A stretch of DNA of 16,819 nucleotides from Thermoplasmata archaeon. GTDB taxonomy: Archaea; Thermoplasmatota; Thermoplasmata; Thermoplasmatales; Thermoplasmataceae. Each line of letters opens with the position of its first letter. Within the stretch, counting starts at the first letter, position 1. The notes under the pieces were generated by a model, which saw nothing but the letters and a program-made list of their open reading frames with translations, made no database searches and was not told the DNA's origin. Both the position numbers and the translations under genes were made by a program. This document shows, piece by piece, positions 1 through 7,392 of the stretch. The DNA is taken from assembly GCA_021846695.1 (NCBI GenBank), contig JAJZWN010000027.1:1-16819 (forward strand). Direction: 5' to 3'.

Positions 1-338
1 AAAGTGTCCGATTAGACAGATATTACTCGGGACAGAGCATCCTTGATGACTTCTCTGAAAACACAAAAATATTCATCATACCGAAGAAGAATTCCAGAAT
101 AAGAGGATCTAGGAGATGGAGGGAGATGATTCTAAGATTCATGAATGACCCCATTGCGTACCTGAGGGAATACTTCAGGAGAAGCAACTCTGAATCCGGA
201 TTCTCTGCGGACAAGAGATCGACAGGGCACATGATATTCCAGAGGAGGAAAGACCGTATTGAAACATCTGGATTCGCCAAAGGACTGCTTCACAACCTGA
301 TGCTTATGAACGGATAGAGACACTTATGTCCCAGAGTC
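1..338 (+). repeat. Left copy of 338-bp perfect terminal inverted repeat (IS 3' end)
   Basis: Bases 1-338 are the reverse complement of 16482-16819. Identity ends sharply at 338/339, where the left side reads TCATTTAG and the right side, read inwards, continues GTTACTATTC. The inner border ends in CCCAGAGTC about 20 bases after the transposase stop, so it is probably the true end of the insertion sequence. The outer end of the element lies beyond the window, so target-site duplications cannot be checked. Confidence 0.95.
3..317 (+). CDS. IS4-type DDE transposase, C-terminal part (left copy)
   Basis: This is the C-terminal 104 residues of a transposase whose reading frame is open to the left window edge, so the gene is cut by the window and is not necessarily broken. 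A D-R-Y-Y-S-G segment at fragment residues 5-10 fits the second catalytic aspartate and the strand after it, followed by the hydrophobic IFIIP strand. Residues 57-71 match the IS4-family signature exactly: Y, two residues, R, three residues, E (base 192), six residues, K. That glutamate would be the third catalytic acid. The C-terminus is rich in Arg/Lys and ends with TAG about 20 bases before the IS end. It points inwards, towards the gene cluster. The IS4-like superfamily is well supported; the exact IS name is unknown to me. Confidence 0.8.
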   Translation, partial: SVRLDRYYSGQSILDDFSENTKIFIIPKKNSRIRGSRRWREMILRFMNDPIAYLREYFRRSNSESGFSADKRSTGHMIFQRRKDRIETSGFAKGLLHNLMLMNG

Positions 339-1441
339 TCATTTAGAGAAAAATCTATTAAAACGACCTATCTCGAAGTCGAGTATAATGGTAGGGTAAA
401 TGGAATTGTCATATCACGACCAGCCTGGATTTGGGGGGCGGAGATGGGCTATAACGAATTTGGTGTCGTTGCTGGCAACGAAGCACTGTTCACAAAGAGA
501 AAATTCTCTGATCATGGTCTTCTAGGCATGGACCTTTTAAGACTTGTTCTCGAAGCTTCGAAAAGTGCAAGAGAAGCGGTCGAGGTTATTAGTAAATACC
601 TTGAGATCTATGGCCAAGGCGGATCAAACAGTAGAACAAGGACTGAGTATTACGATAACCTGTTCCTTGTTGCAGATCAATCGGAGGCTTACAATGTTCA
701 GGTCATTAACAAGGATGTCCAGTACGACAGGATAGAGGAATATGGTTCTATTTCTAATTATCCTATCTTCACGAAGAATGAAGCCAATAACGGTAAAGAA
801 GAATACAAACTTAACCGGATTTACAGATATTTTGGTCACGGAAAAGAGAGAAGCATAGAAACTAAAACATCAATTCGTGATCATGAAAAGAATTTCAAAT
901 TATAGGATATGATGAACGTGCTTCGTATGCATAGGAGCTCTTCCTTTTCTCCTGAGAAAGGCAGTAACATGGATATATGCATGCTGGTTCCACAATTCGC
1001 CGATTCCAGACTGCAAATTATCTTTTTGTTGAGGTTGGCAAGAATTATGTTATTGGTTGGTCAACATTTTCGCCGCACCCATGCATTTCTCTCTTCAAGC
1101 CGATATTTTTAATGCCGGATCCAGTTGGAATACTCTACGATGACTCTTATTGGTCTAAAGTGAAAAATTTACATAGAGATCTTGAAAATAAATCCCCTGA
1201 GCAATATAAGAATATAATGGATTTTACACTAAATACACAGACATAAATCTTACATATTATGAATAGTATTAAAAGAGTCATCGTACCATCTTACGGTGTG
1301 GAAGAGGTAACAGATATTATCGAGAAAATTCGCCAAATGGATAAAACTCATATAAACACGATACAAAATTTCGTAGCGATGCATTTATGCTTGTTTCATA
1401 CTGCTCCTTATTCCCATTTACAAAAATTTATAAGTAGATAA
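339..1441 (+). pseudogene. Secernin-like dipeptidase (peptidase C69) remnant, truncated by the IS
   Basis: The frame open from 339 encodes a secernin/C69-like segment with the family pattern SRPAWIWGAEMG, then NEFGVVAGNEALFTK, then LLGMDLLRL and a YGQGG block. The frame therefore began upstream and was cut by the IS at 338/339. This removed the N-terminus, where the Ntn-hydrolase cysteine nucleophile of this family lies. Further damage is visible: an in-frame TAG at 903-905, a frameshift near 975-983 (the homologous text continues as HAGSTIRR in the frame of 977), and TAA at 1244-1246. The text after 1246 stays in the same frame and is helical, so it may be the decayed C-terminus, but this part is weak. 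The ATG at 444 lies inside the old gene and is not a natural start. Intact relatives hydrolyse dipeptides, which would suit a peptide-scavenging neighbourhood. Confidence 0.75.
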
Positions 1442-1450
1442 AGTATATTT
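1427..1450 (+). promoter_or_regulatory. Possible TATA boxes ahead of the GPH symporter
   Basis: TTTATAAG (1427-1434) and GTATATTT (1443-1450) are archaeal TATA-like. They would place transcription starts near 1457 or 1473, upstream of the region that looks like the true N-terminus of the symporter. Confidence 0.35.
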
Positions 1451-1530
1451 TATTTGTTGGGGTATATACGTATTCCAAATTACCTGTCTCAAGGAAGATT
1501 CTTTATTCGTTCGGTCAACTTGGGGTTGAA

Positions 1531-2784
1531 ATGCCGGCTTTTTTCATCTCTACATATATTTTTGTTTTTTATGCCCCGTTGCAAGGCCATAGAATAATAT
1601 CCTCCTCTATAATCGGATCAGCCGTTTTCTCTGGTACCCTTATTCAGGCACTATCTAATCCGTTCATAGGAAATTTTAGTGATAAATTGAAATTTAAAAT
1701 TGGAAGGAGAAAATTTTTCATACTCACGGGTTTTATACCCCTTGCAGTTTTCTTTGCTTTAATATGGATCCCACAAGGTCAGGGTCTCTATATGGCTATT
1801 CTTCTCTCAGTATACCTGATAGCATTCAACTTTCTCTTTGCTTATGTTGTTCTGCCCTATCAGGCTCTTATACCCGAAATAGCGATTTATCCTGACGATC
1901 GGGTTATTCTTACAACGATTGCTTCTTACTTCACTATAGCCGGGATAGTCTTAGCTTCGCTGATACCTTCTGTTATGTTTGCTTTACATTACAGCTTCTT
2001 TGATGTCGGAATTACAATTTCTATAATTACGATCGTCAGCTATCTTATCGTCGTTATCTCAATCAAGGAAGCGAAAATAGGGAAAACTGTGCCTCAAAAC
2101 TATTCGATAGCTACTGCTTTCGTACAAACTTTTAAAAACAGAACATTCGATATGTATATTCTTGCGTATATTTTTTTCCAATTTGGTTTCTATTTTTTTG
2201 AGTCATCCCTAGGGTATTATGTTGAAGATGTGGTCATGCCTGGGAACTCGTCGTATTCATCTTACATAGGGCTATTCACGCTTGTGGCGGTAATTTCAGC
2301 TGTTATATTCTCTCCCATTCTGGTAAAGTTTACCAAACGGTACGGTGAGAAAATGTCTTTTATAGTCTTCATGTCGTATCTTGGTGCCATAGTTATATTG
2401 TCTTTTGCAATCGGATTAGCCAGCATTTTAAGTAATGTCATTCAGATGTTTATTGTCATGGTCCTTGCCGGTCTTGGACTTACTGCATACTTTATTCTGC
2501 CCAATGCCATAGTATCAGAGATAATCGACGAAGATGAGCTTGCCACTGGATACAGGAGAGAAGGTATGTATTTTGGTGTTCAGGGTCTGCTTGAGAGGAT
2601 ACCCTCAGGTCTCTCTGGATTTGTCTTAGGTTTGTGGATTTCCAACTTTTTTCTTCCCACAGAGAATATTATGTTCATAAGAGACCTTAGTCTGATAGGG
2701 GGAATACCAATAATAATTAGCGCTGTGTTATTCTATTTTGTCCCTCTAAAAGAAGGTATCAAGACACAAATACATGAAAAATAA
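1531..2784 (+). CDS. GPH/MelB-type MFS sugar:cation symporter
   Basis: Integral membrane protein of 417 residues with about 12 hydrophobic helices. Family marks of the glycoside-pentoside-hexuronide symporters are present. After helix 2 there is NPFIGNFSDKL then KIGRRKFFIL. The loop VVLPYQALIPEI carries the usual early-domain motif. A late motif has D-E-L-ATGYRREGMYFG, where bacterial members have DELKTGKRREG. It is the only transporter in the window and is therefore the best candidate for importing amino sugars or muropeptides; the substrate is inference. The start is problematic. Similarity to the family N-terminus (KLPVSRKILYSFGQLG) continues upstream to about 1474, but no ATG, GTG or TTG occurs in frame between the stop at 1435-1437 and ATG 1531. 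The ACG at 1468 could be a mutated or non-standard start. The gene may be slightly broken, or have a sequence error, at its 5' end. Confidence 0.85.
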   Translation: MPAFFISTYIFVFYAPLQGHRIISSSIIGSAVFSGTLIQALSNPFIGNFSDKLKFKIGRRKFFILTGFIPLAVFFALIWIPQGQGLYMAILLSVYLIAFNFLFAYVVLPYQALIPEIAIYPDDRVILTTIASYFTIAGIVLASLIPSVMFALHYSFFDVGITISIITIVSYLIVVISIKEAKIGKTVPQNYSIATAFVQTFKNRTFDMYILAYIFFQFGFYFFESSLGYYVEDVVMPGNSSYSSYIGLFTLVAVISAVIFSPILVKFTKRYGEKMSFIVFMSYLGAIVILSFAIGLASILSNVIQMFIVMVLAGLGLTAYFILPNAIVSEIIDEDELATGYRREGMYFGVQGLLERIPSGLSGFVLGLWISNFFLPTENIMFIRDLSLIGGIPIIISAVLFYFVPLKEGIKTQIHEK

Positions 2785-2798
2785 TTTTACGTATTCTC

Positions 2799-3125
2799 CT
2801 AATCGAGATCGTCCTCAACAAAATTATCGTTATTTAGTTTGTCCATATTAACAATGATTCGCTTTATTAAAGCTACAACATGTTGATATTGACCGGTCAG
2901 GTCAATCCACGACTCTTGTTGATTACCATAATGTCCAGGCTACAAAATATTACTCATTTTATCATCCGCTTTCAGCGCGACAAAATAAACCCTCATAAAA
3001 ATCCATTAACCCAAATTCGAACCATAAAAGGATCCTTCATTTTCAATCAATGATTTCACATTCTTATCTTCTTTACGATCAAGAGGGGGATAGAGTGAAA
3101 CACTAAGAGATAGTATTGTTATCAC
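2799..3125 (-). pseudogene. Decayed small reading frame downstream of murQ
   Basis: The convergent gap between the symporter and murQ (2785-3121) is not blank. On the minus strand a GTG at 3125 overlaps the murQ TGA, which is the usual arrangement for a translationally coupled gene. Its frame runs about 108 codons to TAG at 2799-2801, interrupted only by TAA at 3006-3008 and TAG at 2940-2942. The last part (2802-2939) reads like real protein: PGHYGNQQESWIDLTGQYQH, then a helical segment and an acidic tail (FVEDDLD). Near 2960-3020 an alternative frame is also protein-like, so a frameshift may be present as well. I do not recognise the family. It is either a degraded partner of murQ or chance in AT-rich DNA; the first seems more likely for the C-terminal part. 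Confidence 0.35.
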
Positions 3126-3964
3126 ATTTTATTCTTTTTTTGTATCTTGCCATCTTGTACAAGTGATATAGCAGCAGAAATGTCATAGTTTACTTTTTTA
3201 AGAATTTCAGTTGAAGCTTCCTCCGAAAGTTTGAACTGTTCTTCAAGTATGTTAACTGCCCTCTGTTTTAGCTTTTTATTATACCACGATCCCATGTTGG
3301 ACATAGTGTTTCTGTAAGTCCTTCCAAGTTTTATAGCCACAGAAGTAGATATAATGTTTAACGTCATTTTTTGTGCTGTACCTGCTTTCATCCTAGTCGA
3401 TCCTTGGATAACCTCTGCTCCTGTTAGCAATTCAATGCATATATCCGACACTTCCTGGATAGGTTTTTTTCTGTTTGACGTTATTCCTACAGTCCGGCAC
3501 CCAATACTTTTTGCATATTCCATTGCAGCAAGAACATAAGGGGTAGAACCTGAGGCTGAAACTCCAATCAAGATATCCGATCCTGACAGTTTTTTTTCTT
3601 TAAGGGCAAGAACAGCCTCGTTTTTATCATCTTCTGAACCTTCAACGGATTCAGTCAAGGCTCGATCTCCGCCAGCCATTACGTAATCGAAGGATTCTTT
3701 ACCAAGTCCGTAGGTGGGCATCAATTCAACAACGTCAATAACTGCTATTCTACCGCTCGTTCCTGCTCCGACATAAATAGCTCTTCCGCCTTTTTTAACT
3801 GCCCCTACAATCATTTCCGCTACCGCCGCAATCTTATCGATCTGGCTTGTAATTGATGTGTAGGCTTCAATATCTGACAGGTGTATGAAACGCGCAATTT
3901 CATTATACCCCCATTTATCAATATCTATGCTAAATTTATTGATGTCCTCAGTAGATTCACTCAT
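3122..3964 (-). CDS. murQ: N-acetylmuramic acid 6-phosphate etherase
   Basis: MurQ removes the lactyl ether from MurNAc-6-phosphate, giving GlcNAc-6-phosphate and D-lactate, and acts only on the bacterial cell-wall sugar. The 280-residue protein is a single SIS domain, a little shorter than the roughly 300 usual in bacteria. It has GAGTSGR at 66-72 and catalytic Glu80 in VVELMPTYG (matching Glu83 of E. coli, where the text is ASECPPTFG). A second essential acid, Glu108, lies in SVEGSEDD (E. coli Glu114). ASGSTPYV and the phosphate-site block GSTRMKAGTAQKMTLN follow. Murein-type MurQ is thus well separated from the related glucokinase-regulator group. A strong GAGGAG lies 8 bases before ATG 3964. 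The gene follows nagA on the same strand after 66 bases, so the two may form a short operon. The murein-specific step makes it the diagnostic gene of the cluster. Confidence 0.93.
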   Translation of the reverse strand: MSESTEDINKFSIDIDKWGYNEIARFIHLSDIEAYTSITSQIDKIAAVAEMIVGAVKKGGRAIYVGAGTSGRIAVIDVVELMPTYGLGKESFDYVMAGGDRALTESVEGSEDDKNEAVLALKEKKLSGSDILIGVSASGSTPYVLAAMEYAKSIGCRTVGITSNRKKPIQEVSDICIELLTGAEVIQGSTRMKAGTAQKMTLNIISTSVAIKLGRTYRNTMSNMGSWYNKKLKQRAVNILEEQFKLSEEASTEILKKVNYDISAAISLVQDGKIQKKNKM

Positions 3965-3972
3965 GTAAATAA

Positions 3973-3978
3973 CTCCTC
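3973..3978 (-). promoter_or_regulatory. Shine-Dalgarno sequence of murQ
   Basis: GAGGAG on the minus strand, 8 bases before the murQ ATG. It is one of the few clear ribosome binding sites in the window and fits an internal gene of an operon read from nagA. A TATA-like TAATATAG (4007-4014, minus) could also give a short-leader transcript of its own. Confidence 0.6.
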
Positions 3979-4030
3979 GTATATAATTTCAAACAATACA
4001 TTTTGTCTATATTACTGACAAAATGACCTG

Positions 4031-5182
4031 TTAATCTATAAAGTTTCCTCCAATGATGGTTTTAACTACTCCCAATTTTTCATCTATGATGTTAATATCA
4101 GCAAGCTTACCTGGAGAAATGTCACCACGATCGTTGAGTCCCAACAGCGATGCAGGGTTTGTTGATAGGGTTTTTACGCAATCGTATAGGCTGACACCTA
4201 ATGAATAAAGGTTAATGAGGGCCTTTTCAAGTGTTAAGACGCTCCCGGCGATTGTCTTGGTGCCTTTGATCCATGCCACGCCGTCATGCACTTCTATATC
4301 AAGCCCCCCCAGCCTTGAAGTTTTTTGTTCTGTTCCACCGACCGAGAGGGAATCCGTTATGGCTATAATGTGATCCCATCCCCTTATCTTAGCCATGACT
4401 AGGATCGCTTCCTCCGAGACATGATGAAAATCTGATATGATTTCTAGGTAGGTGCTTGGTGAAAGAAGGCCAGCACCAACCATGCCGGGTTCCCTATGAT
4501 CAAATTGTGTCATGGCGTTATAAAAATGAGTTATCAATCTAACACCGGAAGCTAAAGCAGTCGAGGCGGTATTGAAATCTGCATTGGAATGGCCTGCCGA
4601 TATTAGTGTACCAGAATATTGAAGGGTAGACATCCCGTCATTAAAAAATTCGAGCTCCGGGGCCATATCCATTATTTTGAGTATCCCATTAGATCTATTG
4701 ATAACCTCATTGATTTCATCCATCGAAATTTTTCGGACATACTTTGGATTGTGGGCCCCCTTCTTCTCTAAACTTATGTATGGTCCTTCGCTTCTTGCGC
4801 CGATGATCCTTGCTTCAAAAGGTTTCCTGTCTTCCTTCGTTCTGCCTATTTTTTGTATAAATTCGATAAGTTGATCAGTAGGAGTCGACACACAGGTAGG
4901 AACGAAAGATGTAACGCCTTTTTTTGCAATCATAGAAGCCCATTTCCTTATACCTGGTTCGTCTGACGCGAGTGCATCAATACCAAAATAACCATGGGTA
5001 TGTATATCGATGAAACCCGGGATAGCCGTTTTATCAGAATAATCCGTAATTTCCTCAAAATATGGCTTCCGCGAGATGCTGGCTATTCTTTCGCCTGAGA
5101 CATTAATAAAGGCATTACCGATAACTCCGGAAGAAGTCACCACTTTATTCGCCAATAGACTGAACGAATTCATAATCCTCAT
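4031..5182 (-). CDS. nagA: N-acetylglucosamine-6-phosphate deacetylase
   Basis: NagA hydrolyses GlcNAc-6-phosphate to glucosamine-6-phosphate and acetate, the step after MurQ. The 383-residue length is normal. It has the amidohydrolase fold with PGFIDIHTHG (His61, His63), the metal-site glutamate 132 in GARSEGPYIS, and KKGAHN as a substrate loop. SAGHSNAD (His198) and THFYNAM (His219) supply further metal-site histidines. The catalytic aspartate is Asp277 in ITDSLS (bacterial TDA). The family phrase for the sugar site, normally DGxH, is SDFHH here (251-254), a mild variation. The C-terminus keeps the LGL-DRG-I-PGKLADI pattern. ATG 5182 is chosen because a TATA-like box lies 23 bases upstream; the ATG three codons later would be too far from it. 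The gene is divergent from the glmD-like gene and shares an 88-base regulatory region with it. Confidence 0.93.
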   Translation of the reverse strand: MRIMNSFSLLANKVVTSSGVIGNAFINVSGERIASISRKPYFEEITDYSDKTAIPGFIDIHTHGYFGIDALASDEPGIRKWASMIAKKGVTSFVPTCVSTPTDQLIEFIQKIGRTKEDRKPFEARIIGARSEGPYISLEKKGAHNPKYVRKISMDEINEVINRSNGILKIMDMAPELEFFNDGMSTLQYSGTLISAGHSNADFNTASTALASGVRLITHFYNAMTQFDHREPGMVGAGLLSPSTYLEIISDFHHVSEEAILVMAKIRGWDHIIAITDSLSVGGTEQKTSRLGGLDIEVHDGVAWIKGTKTIAGSVLTLEKALINLYSLGVSLYDCVKTLSTNPASLLGLNDRGDISPGKLADINIIDEKLGVVKTIIGGNFID

Positions 5183-5200
5183 AGTGTTATCGTGAAATTG

Positions 5201-5208
5201 TATTAAAG
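5201..5208 (-). promoter_or_regulatory. TATA box of nagA
   Basis: CTTTAATA on the minus strand, centred about 23 bases before the nagA ATG, fitting leaderless or near-leaderless transcription. Confidence 0.5.
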
Positions 5209-5211
5209 CGC

Positions 5212-5238
5212 TTCATGATCGTGCTATATTTGCATGAA
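5212..5238. promoter_or_regulatory. Possible operator palindrome between nagA and glmD promoters
   Basis: TTCATG (5212-5217) and CATGAA (5233-5238) form an inverted repeat with a 15-base spacer, lying exactly between the two divergent TATA boxes. A dimeric repressor bound there could control both genes. No regulator gene is in the window, and six-base half-sites can occur by chance. Confidence 0.25.
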
Positions 5239-5240
5239 AA

Positions 5241-5248
5241 CTTTATAG
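5241..5248 (+). promoter_or_regulatory. TATA box of the glmD-like gene
   Basis: CTTTATAG centred 26 bases before ATG 5271, preceded by a purine-rich GAAAA that fits a BRE. This is a textbook leaderless archaeal promoter. Confidence 0.6.
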
Positions 5249-5270
5249 TCCACCAAATCATCTTAAGAAT

Positions 5271-6254
5271 ATGACGATAATGCTAAGCGAAATCCGCGAG
5301 GAGCCTAAATCACTTTCTCAAACCATAGAGCGCACCAGAGAGACGGTGGAAAAGATTGCAAGCCAATTAAGAAATTCTTCAATGGTTTATGTAACAGGAA
5401 GCGGGACAAGTTATCACGCTTCAGTTTTCCTTTCTATCCTTCTTTTGAAGAGTGGAATACCGTCTTGCCCTCTGCAAGCATCTGATTACACGGACTTCGT
5501 AATTTCTGAAGGAATCAAGAATCCAGTTAACATAATCTTTAGCCAGTCAGGAGAGAGTATTGATGCACTTTCAAACCTAAAAATCTCAAAGACAAAAAAG
5601 ATCAGAACTATCGGAATCACAAATGATCCAGAAAGCACTCTTGCCAAGCAATCAGACACGCCAATAATAACAATGGCTGGAAGAGAAATGTCAATTGCAG
5701 CAACTAAAAGCCATACTGTACAGCTTGGTGTATCGATAATGATCTATAATGCTTTAAACTCAGATACTCTTCAAAAGGATATTTCAAATGCCCCATATCT
5801 ACTTGAAAACGTAATTTCGCTTAGTTCATTAATTGAGGAAAAGGCGAAAAAACTCAAGGATCGCATAGTCTTCCTTGGATCAGGAATATATTTCCCATTG
5901 GCGATGGAGGGGGGACTTAAATTCAAGGAAACGTCCGGTACCTATACTGAAGCCTACTCCACAAGGGAATATCTGCACGGACCTATACATATGCTAAATG
6001 ATCAAACCTCTGTTGTATTGCTGCGTTCAAAAGAAATTGACGATGACAACATAATACACAAAATAAATGAAATTGGCGTTCAAGTAATGACGATTGGTTC
6101 ATACGGCTCAGACTTGAATGTTCCGCAGTCAGAGAGCATAATCCTATCTCTGGAGTACCTTGCAGTGCTTCAGATGCTCGCCAACTTTAAGGCCCAGTTT
6201 AAAGGAGAAGATCCAGATCATCCGAAGTATCTTTCAAAGGTAGTTAAGGAGTGA
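5271..6254 (+). CDS. glmD: SIS-domain glucosamine-6-phosphate deaminase (GlmD type)
   Basis: The 327-residue protein has two SIS domains and resembles the isomerase half of GlmS without the glutaminase half. Visible motifs are GSGTSYHA (43-50), SQSGES (91-96), GREMSIAATKSHTVQL (about 137-152) and a second sugar-phosphate site GSGIYFPLAMEGGLKFKET (203-221). The catalytic GlmS residues have counterparts here: Glu220 and the histidine of EYLHGP (236). The C-terminal PKYLSK keeps the Schiff-base lysine region. In archaea such stand-alone proteins (Thermococcus GlmD) deaminate glucosamine-6-phosphate to fructose-6-phosphate and ammonia, replacing bacterial NagB. That is exactly the step needed after NagA, which is divergent next door. 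A fructoselysine- or AgaS-type SIS enzyme is the main alternative. The gene has its own leaderless promoter. Confidence 0.82.
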   Translation: MTIMLSEIREEPKSLSQTIERTRETVEKIASQLRNSSMVYVTGSGTSYHASVFLSILLLKSGIPSCPLQASDYTDFVISEGIKNPVNIIFSQSGESIDALSNLKISKTKKIRTIGITNDPESTLAKQSDTPIITMAGREMSIAATKSHTVQLGVSIMIYNALNSDTLQKDISNAPYLLENVISLSSLIEEKAKKLKDRIVFLGSGIYFPLAMEGGLKFKETSGTYTEAYSTREYLHGPIHMLNDQTSVVLLRSKEIDDDNIIHKINEIGVQVMTIGSYGSDLNVPQSESIILSLEYLAVLQMLANFKAQFKGEDPDHPKYLSKVVKE

Positions 6255-6255
6255 C

Positions 6256-6263
6256 CTTATTTA
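6256..6263 (+). promoter_or_regulatory. TATA box of the amiE-like gene
   Basis: CTTATTTA starts just after the glmD stop and is centred 26 bases before ATG 6286. The gene is therefore probably transcribed separately, despite a gap of only 31 bases. Confidence 0.45.
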
Positions 6264-6285
6264 CTCATTTTGGCATTAACCTATA

Positions 6286-7362
6286 ATGGTTGTAGATAGG
6301 GAACAGTTGGCAACTGTTTTCAGGAAATATATCGATGCAAACTACAGTTCCGCAGCATACGGCATGAGCGTGTATGTTCGCAACAGTGACTTTGAATTCA
6401 TACATTTTACAGGTTCCATTCCCGAACTAGGGTTCACATACTCTAAGAATACGCTTTATGACATGGCCTCTTTAACTAAACCAATGGTAACTGCCACATT
6501 AATTATGAAATATGTCGAAGACGGAATCATCGGTCTTGAAGATACTTTAGAAGCTGTGGGCCTTTACAAACCGGAATCCACGATTAGCAAAGTAACGATA
6601 AGACAGCTGCTGACACATTCCTCAGGTCTTGTCCCTGATAATCCGTTATATGAGCGGGGTCGGAGTAGGGAGGATTACATAAGGGCAATTGGATCATTGT
6701 ACGAACCACAGACTTCGGCGCTAAGAGAGGAATACAGCGATTTGAACTACATACTACTTGGATTCGTGATCGAATCCATAGCCGGTAAACCTCTAGAGCA
6801 GGTTGCGTCTGAGAAAATATTTCTCCCCCTTTCTATGAAAAGCACAACTTTTAATCCTAAAATTGACAGATCGCTGATCGCCCCAACAGAAAATGATTCT
6901 AAGAGGGGAGGTATAGTTTGGGGTAAGGTTCACGATGAAAAATCCTACTATCTCGGCGGTGTGGCCGGCCATGCTGGTTTATTTAGCACAATCGAAGATA
7001 CCGCAAAATACGTTTCTGCTTTGCTTTCTGGGAAGATACTCAAGAAGGTTACCTTGAAGGCAATGACTTCCCCTCAGAATATTCCAATAGGAGGAATGTT
7101 TGGATTAGGTTGGATGATAAAACCCCCAAGGCCGTACTCACCCTCTCCCTCATTCGGATACAACGCTTTTATGGGCGATCTTGTTCCTGATGGAGCGTTT
7201 GGACATACGGGTTTTACCGGCACGTCAATATGTGTGGAGCCAATCTCTTCTTCATATGTTATAATATTGAGCAACAGGGTTTATCCGACAAGAAACAACT
7301 TAGGGATACTCAGGTTTCGGAGGCTGTTCCATAATTTAGTATTTTCAAATATCTTGAATTAA
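6286..7362 (+). CDS. Beta-lactamase-fold serine hydrolase, AmiE-like muramyl-L-alanine amidase
   Basis: A 358-residue serine hydrolase of the PF00144 class C beta-lactamase/PBP fold. The active-site set is visible: SLTK with Ser62 and Lys65, YSD at 150-152 in the context YSDLNYILLG, and HTG at 307-309 in place of KTG. The phrase GKVHDEKSYYLGGVAGHAGLF (starting near 213) is close to the subgroup that contains B. subtilis AmiE (YbbE). AmiE cuts the bond between MurNAc and L-alanine during muropeptide rescue and is encoded next to murQ, nagZ and namZ. That context is repeated here. Unlike secreted AmiE there is no signal peptide: the N-terminus MVVDREQLATVF is charged, so the enzyme should be cytoplasmic. 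An esterase or D-aminopeptidase role is possible, since this fold is versatile. Confidence 0.8.
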   Translation: MVVDREQLATVFRKYIDANYSSAAYGMSVYVRNSDFEFIHFTGSIPELGFTYSKNTLYDMASLTKPMVTATLIMKYVEDGIIGLEDTLEAVGLYKPESTISKVTIRQLLTHSSGLVPDNPLYERGRSREDYIRAIGSLYEPQTSALREEYSDLNYILLGFVIESIAGKPLEQVASEKIFLPLSMKSTTFNPKIDRSLIAPTENDSKRGGIVWGKVHDEKSYYLGGVAGHAGLFSTIEDTAKYVSALLSGKILKKVTLKAMTSPQNIPIGGMFGLGWMIKPPRPYSPSPSFGYNAFMGDLVPDGAFGHTGFTGTSICVEPISSSYVIILSNRVYPTRNNLGILRFRRLFHNLVFSNILN

Positions 7363-7370
7363 TTTAATTA
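7363..7370 (+). promoter_or_regulatory. Probable TATA element of the kinase gene
   Basis: The AT-only stretch TTTAATTA lies about 26 bases before ATG 7393, at the expected TATA distance. It directly follows the stop codon of the preceding gene. Confidence 0.35.
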
Positions 7371-7373
7371 GCA

Positions 7374-7389
7374 TAGGTGTTTTCACCTA
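7374..7389 (+). promoter_or_regulatory. Hairpin covering a GGTG element before the kinase start
   Basis: TAGGTG-TTTT-CACCTA forms a perfect six-base stem three bases before ATG 7393. The left arm contains AGGTG, part of the archaeal Shine-Dalgarno consensus, so pairing could hide it in a readthrough transcript. It could also be a protein binding site. Confidence 0.35.
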
Positions 7390-7392
7390 CTC

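Noticed and set aside
23..280. 85-residue open frame antisense to the transposase (also 16540-16797)
   Set aside because: The opposite strand carries the Y-R-E-K transposase signature, and this frame is only its shadow.
1259..1441. Independent 60-residue gene at 1259
   Set aside because: It continues the frame of the broken secernin segment after one TAA and has no recognisable start signals, so it is treated as part of the pseudogene.
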